The notes beneath the pieces are model-generated. The model worked only from the letters and a program-made list of their open reading frames with translations. It was not told where the DNA came from and made no database searches. This document shows positions 1 to 5,036 of a stretch of 9,182 nt of DNA, piece by piece. The first letter of the stretch is position 1; each line of letters begins with the position of its first letter. A program made the translations under genes and the position numbers. Origin of the DNA: Elusimicrobia bacterium CG03_land_8_20_14_0_80_50_18 (lineage in GTDB: Bacteria; CG03); NCBI GenBank assembly GCA_002780705.1, contig PEUP01000037.1, positions 1 through 9,182 on the forward strand. The letters run 5' to 3'.

Positions 1-1924
1 GAGTTTTTTGCTCTTTAAACTTCCATGAGTAAAGAAAAAAAGCCAGCAAAACGGCAAGCGCTATAAGCGATGCCCTGACATAGAGCTCTCCTTTTGAATA
101 ATATTTCAGCCGCTGGTACATCTCCTCTATCCCATCCATCACAGGCCTGTAAAAAGCGATTAGAAAAACACCGCTATAATACATTATGAGCCATGACGCG
201 CTGAAGGTCGGCATAAAAGGATAAGTAAAGGCTTTGAAAAAGAAGCGAGCAGTGCCGGTAAATCCTATGCACAGCCAGTAATTCCCCGCGTTAAGATAAA
301 GAGCTATCAGAGAACCGAGCGCCGGCATATTCAGCGCCGAGAAGAGCGCGCCGATGAGGCCCGCGAGAAAACCGGCCATGACAATAAGCCCTATCAGGGG
401 AATCGCTATGAAATTGGCGAAAACTCCGGCGGCGGGGTATCTGTGGAAATACGCGGCTGACAGCGGAATCATCATTCCTATCTGTATCGCGAACTGAGCG
501 TAGAAAAATTGAACGAGACTCTGCGGCAGGCCCGCCGGCATCTTGTTCATGGCAAGTCCGTCCAACGGTTTTACAGCATGCAGGCGCGCGGCGAAAACAA
601 AACTTAAAACTATCGCGAGAGCGCTCACAATAAGGAAACTGCTGTTTCTCAGCAGGTCATATTCAACGCTGACGACAGCCGTGAGGGCAAAAACCCAGAA
701 GAAGAAAACAATAAACATCCACGAGTGCACATATCTGGTGAAGAACTTTTCAACCGGGCCGGTCAGATAGCATAACGACCACACGGCCATATAGGAGAGG
801 ACAAAACTTGCCGAAGGCAGAAGGAGCGGATTGAATATGAGTATTATCGCCCCCGTCAGCGGAATCGTCAGGGCTGTAGAGGCCTTCAGGCCAAGGCCGA
901 AGGTGTTGAACAGCATGAGGATTGAATACATCATAGAGGCCCTGACCGTCGCCGGACGGGCGCCGGTTATCAGCGTGAATATCAAAAGCCCCACTGTCAC
1001 CAGAAACCATCGCGGCTTAGGAGGTATGCGCAGAATTGAGCATATAGTGAAGAAAAGAAGAGCGATAAAACCCGCGTGGAGTCCGGAAACGGAAAGCACA
1101 TGCGCCACTCCCGTGGCCTGAAACTCAAATTTCATCTGGGGCGGCACCCCGCCCCTCGTGCCGAGGGTCACACCGCCGAGGAATGCCGACTGAGGATAGG
1201 GCATGGTCTCTTTGGTAATCACTATCATTTTCTTTTTGAGATCCAGCGCGAAACGCAAAAGCCAGCCGCGGCTCTCACCTATTTTCTTCACCTGCTCGGG
1301 AGTCCGGGGATACATACAGCCATAGGCGCCGAACATGGAGCGCAGATAATCCTTATAGTCAAACGAACCCGGATTCTTCTTCTCCATGGGCACCATGAGG
1401 GCCGATTCCACTTCTATCACATCGCCATATTCGCACTCTTCATAATAATCCCCGACGCCGGGCTTGACCTGCACAAGAATATTCCCCGTACGGCCTTTGA
1501 GCTTGCGCCACTGCCCGTCTTTCTTCCTGATCTCAAAAGGCCTGACAAAGAGATTGGTCTTATCCGCTCTTTCGTCCGGCTCTCTTATGACTGTCCCGCG
1601 GATGCCTGTCTTGTCCCAAAACTGTTTATCCAGCTGATTGCTTATGTGATCGGGAAACTTTGTGTTAAAAAATCTCCAGTAATTGGCCGCTCCGAGGAGC
1701 ATGGGGATGAGCACGAGCATCACAGCGGAAAGGAGGCGGTATTTGCCGAAAATAATCCATATAAGGGAAAGTGCGCCCACACCTATGAATATCCAGTGGA
1801 TAAGCAGCAGCTCTGAGAAAGCGAAGGGAGTCACAAACACATCAAAGCTGGAGAAAAAGATTATGGCGAGAGCCGTTCCTAGAATGAACGAATAACAGAA
1901 AGCGATTATTTTATTAGTAGTCAC
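1..1924 (-). CDS. comEC: ComEC/Rec2 DNA-uptake channel, 3' end cut by window edge
   Basis: Inner-membrane channel that carries single-stranded DNA into the cytosol during natural transformation. The minus-strand frame is open from GTG at 1924 to position 1, giving 641 codons with no stop. Seen: N-terminal hydrophobic helices (about residues 6-24 and 37-75), a soluble OB-like region of the DUF4131 type (about 80-215) with the family motif NPGSFDYKDYL from residue 184, then the multi-helix Competence domain with VLSVSGLH at 276-283 and RPATVRA at 323-329. The sequence stops after the last visible helix and a WKFKEQKT segment, so a C-terminal metallo-beta-lactamase-like domain, if present, lies outside the window. 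GTG is chosen because an in-frame stop lies closely upstream and this start keeps the first helix; its Shine-Dalgarno is weak. It overlaps the upstream microprotein gene by 11 bases, which suggests translational coupling. The family call is very secure; whether the cell is competent is unknown. Confidence 0.93.
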   Translation of the reverse strand, partial: MTTNKIIAFCYSFILGTALAIIFFSSFDVFVTPFAFSELLLIHWIFIGVGALSLIWIIFGKYRLLSAVMLVLIPMLLGAANYWRFFNTKFPDHISNQLDKQFWDKTGIRGTVIREPDERADKTNLFVRPFEIRKKDGQWRKLKGRTGNILVQVKPGVGDYYEECEYGDVIEVESALMVPMEKKNPGSFDYKDYLRSMFGAYGCMYPRTPEQVKKIGESRGWLLRFALDLKKKMIVITKETMPYPQSAFLGGVTLGTRGGVPPQMKFEFQATGVAHVLSVSGLHAGFIALLFFTICSILRIPPKPRWFLVTVGLLIFTLITGARPATVRASMMYSILMLFNTFGLGLKASTALTIPLTGAIILIFNPLLLPSASFVLSYMAVWSLCYLTGPVEKFFTRYVHSWMFIVFFFWVFALTAVVSVEYDLLRNSSFLIVSALAIVLSFVFAARLHAVKPLDGLAMNKMPAGLPQSLVQFFYAQFAIQIGMMIPLSAAYFHRYPAAGVFANFIAIPLIGLIVMAGFLAGLIGALFSALNMPALGSLIALYLNAGNYWLCIGFTGTARFFFKAFTYPFMPTFSASWLIMYYSGVFLIAFYRPVMDGIEEMYQRLKYYSKGELYVRASLIALAVLLAFFLYSWKFKEQKT

Positions 1925-2060
1925 TCTTTGTGTTCTTGTACCAATTCGCGTTGCTCATGAGATTGGCCTCGACCGTATATCCCTTGTTGAAAACAAGGGT
2001 CAAAAAACCTATGATGCCGATAAACAGCAAGGTCATTAAAAGTTGTTTAGCAGATTTCAC
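1914..2060 (-). CDS. 48-residue single-pass membrane microprotein overlapping comEC
   Basis: Small open frame starting with GTG at 2060 and ending in tandem stops (TAA TAA). The product begins MKSAKQLL, has one hydrophobic helix at about residues 7-24 (core LLFIGIIGFLTLVF), and ends in a short polar tail finishing YKNTKSDY. The positive N-terminus followed by a helix and a polar tail suggests an inner-membrane protein with one span. It lies 36 bases downstream of the PAS-GAF gene, and its last 11 bases overlap the GTG of comEC, so the arrangement fits a leader cistron whose translation feeds comEC. No strong Shine-Dalgarno precedes the GTG; an ATG at codon 9 is an alternative start that would cut into the helix. 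I do not recognise a family. It could be an assembly partner of ComEC, or only a coupling leader peptide. Confidence 0.55.
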   Translation of the reverse strand: MKSAKQLLMTLLFIGIIGFLTLVFNKGYTVEANLMSNANWYKNTKSDY

Positions 2061-2096
2061 GATCTAAGCTTACTTTTTTTTGGCGGATATTGTCAA

Positions 2097-3122
2097 TTAT
2101 TTCTTTTCAAATTTCGCAAGCTTTGATTTTAGCGAAAATATCTCAAGTTTCATTTTCACGGCCATGTCCGCGACTTTCTGAAGATCTTCTATTTTGTTCT
2201 GTATCACGATGCCGCTGCGTTTCCGCTCAAGGGCCGTGATGATGATTTCCCCTGATATCTTGAGCAGTTTCACCAGGCCATCCGGCCATTCTCTCTTCTC
2301 TCTCACCGCGTCAAAACCGATGAAACCGTGCAGATAAGCCCCTGAAACAAGAGGCGCGGCAAGGAGGGATTTTATATCCTGCGACTTGAAGACCGATTTT
2401 TCCATTGACGCGGCGGCGGTCAATTTTTCCACATCGTTGATTGTTATTGTTTCAAGACGCTTTAATCGCTTCATCCACCACGGGAAATCATCAAGCCAGC
2501 AGTTCTGCAGGTTTTTTTTCTGCGGCTCTATTCCCTTGGCGCACCACTCATGAGTGTTGTCCATAAACAGGCCATCGGGACGAATCAGGAAAATATAAGC
2601 CCTGTCCGCGTCGCCGAAACGCCCGAGCTGTTCCAGGGAACGGTTTATCTCGCCGTCTATCTCATCCGGAGCGCTTTTGATAAACCTTGATGACATTCCC
2701 GCCACTACATCCTCAAGTTCCAGTCGCCGCTCCAGAACGGCTTTCGACCGGGCGGCGCAGCTTATATCGCGGATGATGAGACAGGCCATCTGATGATTCT
2801 CTATCTTGCGGGGAATAACCGTGATTTCGCTGGCGACAATATCTCCGTTCTTCAGCACGCAGCCCGATTCAACCCTGTGCCGGGGTTTTCGCGCGGCGCC
2901 GAAGAGCTTCTTCAGTTGAGACGCGCCGGCAGATTGAAGGATCACATCTATTTTCCTGCCGGTGATTTCATCCGGGCTGTAACCCAGTTTCCGGCAGGCC
3001 GTGGTGTTGGCATAAACAATTTCCGTGTGCTCATCAACCCAGCACACGCAATCGCTGCTCACTTCCAGCGAATAGAGCAGCAACTTGTTCAAAAACGATT
3101 CTGTCATTTCATTCTTTTTCAA
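2097..3122 (-). CDS. PAS-GAF sensory protein without an output domain
   Basis: A 341-residue soluble protein. Residues about 12-122 form a PAS domain (WVDEHTEIVYANTTACRKLG, then GYSPDEITGRK and a closing LIIRDIS). Residues about 136-298 form a GAF domain of the type common in PAS/GAF/GGDEF and kinase proteins (NTHEWCAKGIEPQ, FPWWMKRL, IKSLLAAPLV, HGFIGFDAVR). Residues about 306-341 are a charged, probably coiled-coil tail. No histidine kinase, GGDEF, EAL, HTH or phosphatase domain follows, so any signal must pass through protein contacts or a partner. The start is TTG at 3122: an AGAGGG Shine-Dalgarno lies 6 bases upstream, whereas the ATG at codon 6 is about 21 bases from it. The gene is followed after 36 bases by the microprotein and comEC, suggesting shared transcription. 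Domain calls come from sequence pattern; the ligand is unknown. Confidence 0.85.
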   Translation of the reverse strand: MKKNEMTESFLNKLLLYSLEVSSDCVCWVDEHTEIVYANTTACRKLGYSPDEITGRKIDVILQSAGASQLKKLFGAARKPRHRVESGCVLKNGDIVASEITVIPRKIENHQMACLIIRDISCAARSKAVLERRLELEDVVAGMSSRFIKSAPDEIDGEINRSLEQLGRFGDADRAYIFLIRPDGLFMDNTHEWCAKGIEPQKKNLQNCWLDDFPWWMKRLKRLETITINDVEKLTAAASMEKSVFKSQDIKSLLAAPLVSGAYLHGFIGFDAVREKREWPDGLVKLLKISGEIIITALERKRSGIVIQNKIEDLQKVADMAVKMKLEIFSLKSKLAKFEKK

Positions 3123-3128
3123 TTGCTT

Positions 3129-3134
3129 CCCTCT
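3129..3134 (-). promoter_or_regulatory. Ribosome binding site fixing a TTG start
   Basis: AGAGGG on the minus strand lies 6 bases before the TTG at 3122. It is well placed for that codon and too far from the next in-frame ATG at 3107, so it decides the start of the PAS-GAF gene. Confidence 0.6.
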
Positions 3135-3332
3135 ACGGCTCGAAAATAATCACAACCAAAGCAAAACGCCCGTTATCAAAGCCAACAATCATCACAAGTC
3201 AGCCATCTGTCCGCCGCCCGAGTATAGTCAGCGTTGCCCCATCAAACACTCTTTCGCGTTCGACAAAACCTACTATATTTGATAAAAAAATCCCTCAAAA
3301 GTCAATAGGAAAAAGGGAAAAAGAAAAAGGGG

Positions 3333-3427
3333 AAAAAGGGGACGTCCTTAATTTCGGGGAAATCCTGGGAAAAGGGAAAAGGGGACGTCCTTAATTTCGG
3401 GAGAAAAGGGGATGTCCTTAATTTCGG
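3333..3427 (+). repeat. Three direct copies of a GGGGAC(G)TCCTTAATTT repeat
   Basis: Copies start at 3338, 3381 and 3408. Each reads GGGGACGTCCTTAATTT followed by CGGG or CGG, and copy 3 has GATGTC in place of GACGTC. Each is preceded by an A-rich run, and copies 1 and 3 are followed by AAATCCTG-type sequence. GGACGTCC inside copies 1 and 2 is a perfect 8-base palindrome; copy 3 breaks it. The spacing is irregular (43 and 27 bases), so this is not a CRISPR. Inverted partners lie at 3650-3716. Confidence 0.85.
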
Positions 3428-3442
3428 AAAAATCCTGTTGTT

Positions 3443-3468
3443 GTAGCCGCAGACCCCGCCACGGGCGG
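3443..3468 (+). repeat. REP-like unit headed by GTAG
   Basis: GTAGCCGCAGA (3443-3453) is followed by a small hairpin, CCGCC-ACG-GGCGG (3456-3468). The first 12 bases including the preceding T (TGTAGCCGCAGA) recur exactly at 7648-7659. A GTAG or GGAG tetranucleotide 5' of a palindrome is the known layout of REP sequences mobilised by RAYT (REP-associated tyrosine) transposases; assignment to that class is inference. Confidence 0.5.
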
Positions 3469-3510
3469 ACATTTTGCCTCGATCTGCTATCAAGATAGGA
3501 GGGACATTCC

Positions 3511-3610
3511 TGTCATTCCGAGTGAAACGAGGAATCTTGTCGTTGGATAATATCCCTCGCTATCGTTCGGGACATGGATTTCTCACACCTTTCAGGTGTT
3601 CGAAATGACA
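3511..3610. repeat. 100-bp MITE-like element with imperfect terminal inverted repeats
   Basis: The element begins TGTCATTCCGAG and ends TTCGAAATGACA. The reverse complement of its end, TGTCATTTCGAA, matches its start at 10 of 12 positions. Inside lie GTGAAACGAGGAATC, CCCTCGCTATCGTTCGGG, and a perfect small hairpin ACACCT-TTC-AGGTGT at 3585-3599. Its wording closely resembles dispersed 'GTCATTCCGAGCGAAGCGAGGAATC' repeats that I know from many bacterial genomes. It encodes nothing and has no clear target-site duplication. It sits between the direct and inverted copies of the GGGGACGTCC repeat. Confidence 0.6.
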
Positions 3611-3649
3611 AATAAGACAAGTCCTTTTGGATAGAATCGCTCAATTTAG

Positions 3650-3716
3650 GTGTTAGAAAATTAAGGACGTCCCCTTTTTCTATGTGTTAGAAAATTAAGG
3701 ACATCCCCTTTTTCCC
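3650..3716 (-). repeat. Two copies of the GGGGACGTCC repeat in inverted orientation
   Basis: Two 34-base units start at 3650 and 3684, each GTGTTAGAAAATTAAGGAC followed by GTCCCC or ATCCCC and a T run. AAATTAAGGACGTCCCC (3658-3674) is the perfect complement of copy 1 (3338-3354), extended to 22 bases by the flanking A/T runs (3333-3354 with 3658-3679). AAATTAAGGACATCCCC (3692-3708) is the perfect complement of copy 3 (3408-3424). Both sequence variants are therefore present on each side of a segment of about 230 bases. This could be a decayed or non-autonomous IS200/REP-type element; no transposase is present. Confidence 0.8.
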
Positions 3717-3744
3717 AATCGCGCTATTTGAACATTGCCGCGGG

Positions 3745-4203
3745 TCAGGCGGCGGAATTCATGTATTCTTTCAGGGCGAGAAAATCCATGTCAAACTGTT
3801 TCTCGGCGCGCCTGATGAGTTTTTTTGAGTGCTCGTCCAGCAGAGGCTGAAACTCAACAGTCCAGTCAAGCTTGAAGTCGCCTATGTTGATGTGACTATC
3901 CATCCAGGTTTTATAATCTCCGGCATGAATATCCGATAAGCGAAAACGCAGCGGAAAGAGAACCTTTCTCATCCGCAGTTCGGGAAGGAAAATAAGTTTT
4001 TTTTCGTCTTTGTATTTTTTCTCTATCTTGGCAAACCCCACAATGCCGCGCACAGGCCTTATGGCGTAAAACCAGAGAATATCCCCGGGCCGGGCGGCAA
4101 GATACAAAGGCCTGTCTTTTTCAGAAACCGCCGCAAGAGGCGGAGAATGTTTCAGCCCCGTGCGCCAGTTTTCCTTTATGTCTATTTTAATCCAGTGGCT
4201 CAA
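3745..4203 (-). CDS. Small PUA/EVE-like domain protein
   Basis: A 152-residue soluble protein with no signal peptide. It opens SHWIKIDIKENW and carries RPGDILWFYAIRPVRGIVGFAKIEKKYKD at about residues 38-66, which resembles the core strand pattern of PUA-like folds of the EVE type ('GD..wFY......ivG.a.v...y.D'). That fold often binds modified bases in DNA or RNA, but here it is inferred from a short pattern only. The C-terminal third (about 122-152) looks helical and charged. The start is TTG at 4203: a stop lies upstream in frame with no ATG or GTG between, the next internal Met is at residue 78, and GGAG sits 10 bases upstream (4217-4214). It follows the cyclophilin gene by 43 bases on the same strand, so it is probably co-transcribed with it. 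It could instead belong to an unrelated DUF family. Confidence 0.7.
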   Translation of the reverse strand: MSHWIKIDIKENWRTGLKHSPPLAAVSEKDRPLYLAARPGDILWFYAIRPVRGIVGFAKIEKKYKDEKKLIFLPELRMRKVLFPLRFRLSDIHAGDYKTWMDSHINIGDFKLDWTVEFQPLLDEHSKKLIRRAEKQFDMDFLALKEYMNSAA

Positions 4204-4246
4204 ATGCGTCCGGCTCCGCGAAATATTCCCCTCACGGCAAAAATTT

Positions 4247-4912
4247 TTATTTGATTATGACCTCTTCCAGAACGACGGCTTCCAGCGGCCTGTCTCCAGG
4301 GCCCGTCTTCACAGCTTCAATCTTTTTGACCACATTCATTCCCTCAATGACCTCGCCGAATATCGTGTGTTTGTTGTTCAGCCAGGGCGTCGGCACCGTG
4401 GTGATAAAGAACTGACTGCCGTTGGTTCCCGGCCCTGAATTGGCCATGGCCAGAAGTCCCGGCCTGTCAAAAACCAGAGAACTGTCAAACTCGTCCTTGA
4501 AGCTGTAACCGGGGCCGCCGGTGCCGTTGCCTATGGGACAGCCGCCCTGCAGCATAAAGTTTTTGATTATCCTGTGAAATGTCAGACCGTTGTAAAAAGG
4601 CCTTTTAACCTGCTGGCGGGTCCTCGGGTCCAAAAACATTTTGTCTCCTTTTGCCAGATCCGCGAAATTCTCAACGGTCAGCGGCGCTTTATCAGGATAG
4701 AGTTTAATCACTATTTCACCCAGCGCCGTATCACCCTGACGGATCTTCATCACAGCCAGCATTTCTTTCTTATCATCCGTCTTTTCTTTCACAATGGTCT
4801 CCTCAGCCGCGGGGGATGCCGCGGCAGGCTCTTTTGAGCTCTCCTGCTTGACCCCGCCGCAAGCGGCAATAAAAAACAACGTTACAAAAGCAATGTTTGA
4901 ATTGATTTTCAT
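4247..4912 (-). CDS. Cyclophilin-type peptidyl-prolyl cis-trans isomerase, predicted lipoprotein
   Basis: Catalyses cis-trans isomerisation of proline peptide bonds, here probably outside the cytoplasm. The 221-residue product starts with a short hydrophobic segment and a lipobox, FFIAACGG, with the lipidated Cys at residue 18. A low-complexity Ala/Glu/Lys linker runs to about residue 50, then a cyclophilin domain from about 55 to 220. Active-site motifs are intact: FHRIIKNFMLQGG (112-124; catalytic Arg114, plus Phe119, Met120, Gln122), MANSGPGTNGSQFF (156-169) and WLNNKHTIFGEV from Trp177. The ATG at 4912 has GGAGG 10 bases upstream and an extended -10 promoter before that. The gene diverges from dinG and is followed by the PUA-like gene. 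The function call is secure; membrane anchoring rests on the lipobox, whose -3 residue is Ile and not the usual Leu. Confidence 0.95.
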   Translation of the reverse strand: MKINSNIAFVTLFFIAACGGVKQESSKEPAAASPAAEETIVKEKTDDKKEMLAVMKIRQGDTALGEIVIKLYPDKAPLTVENFADLAKGDKMFLDPRTRQQVKRPFYNGLTFHRIIKNFMLQGGCPIGNGTGGPGYSFKDEFDSSLVFDRPGLLAMANSGPGTNGSQFFITTVPTPWLNNKHTIFGEVIEGMNVVKKIEAVKTGPGDRPLEAVVLEEVIIK

Positions 4913-4946
4913 AATTTTTACGCCTCCACATATTTTTTGGTCGCTT

Positions 4947-4955
4947 ATTATAACA
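4947..4955 (-). promoter_or_regulatory. Extended -10 promoter for the cyclophilin gene
   Basis: The minus strand reads TGTTATAAT, a perfect TATAAT (4952-4947) with the TGn extension. The predicted transcript start near 4940 leaves a short leader containing the GGAGG at 4927-4923. No good -35 is seen: the A/T run of the adjacent inverted repeat occupies that place, which is tolerable for an extended -10 promoter. Confidence 0.6.
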
Positions 4956-4969
4956 AAAACTCCGAAAAA

Positions 4970-5016
4970 AAAAAGGGGGACGGAGGAAAGTCAGACTTTC
5001 CTCCGTCCCCCTTTTT
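4970..5016. repeat. Perfect 23-bp inverted repeat upstream of dinG
   Basis: The left arm at 4970-4992 and right arm at 4994-5016 are exact complements around one central base. The arms run AAAAAGGGGGACGGAGG and then AAAGTC. Left of it the A run extends to 4965, so a transcript from either strand would show a GC-rich stem followed by U residues, like a bidirectional terminator. Both flanking genes point away from it, so it terminates neither. The AAAAAGGGG-GAC opening recalls the repeats at 3333-3716, and GGAG before the GAAAGTC palindrome fits the REP layout, so a mobile REP-type origin is plausible. Confidence 0.8.
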
Positions 5017-5036
5017 CTGCTATCATTGTCCCGAAT

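Larger units (their letters stand above)
3123..3744. other. Gene-free intergenic region filled with repeats
   Basis: About 620 bases separate the PAS-GAF gene from the PUA-like gene. The right part (3333-3716) is made of the repeats listed separately. A purine-rich low-complexity tract (GGAAAAAGGG-like runs) lies at about 3308-3345. The left part (3135-3300) should hold the promoter of the PAS-GAF/comEC unit. On the minus strand I see TATACT at 3226-3221 without a good -35, and a TTGACT (3305-3300) and TATAGT (3277-3272) pair with a 22-base spacer, which is too long to be canonical. Neither is convincing. No tRNA, riboswitch or coding frame with credible composition was seen. Confidence 0.7.

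Noticed and set aside
543..1121. Short frames on both strands at 543-770, 750-1010 and 831-1121
   Set aside because: All overlap the continuous comEC frame and have no supporting motifs or ribosome sites.
1076..1816. Open frame of 246 codons on the plus strand
   Set aside because: It lies antisense to comEC. The comEC frame carries clear family motifs here, and the plus-strand product is His-rich and featureless.
3160..3260. Possible structured leader or riboswitch upstream of the PAS-GAF gene
   Set aside because: Only short, unrelated GTCAGC repeats were seen; no match to a known riboswitch core such as the cyclic-di-GMP aptamer.
3302..3493. 63-codon minus-strand frame with repeated LRTSPF units
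   Set aside because: It is only the translation of the GGGGACGTCCTTAATTT repeats and the purine-rich tract.
3338..3716. Possible CRISPR array
   Set aside because: Repeats are short, unequally spaced, in both orientations, with no regular spacers and no cas genes.
4970..5016. Classical terminator for a flanking gene
   Set aside because: Both neighbours are transcribed away from it, so neither ends there, although its shape would suit a terminator.
4794..5036. N-terminal extension of the helicase by 81 codons
   Set aside because: It would read antisense through the start of the cyclophilin gene and through the perfect hairpin, giving a non-homologous sequence. The ATG at 5037 fits the family length.
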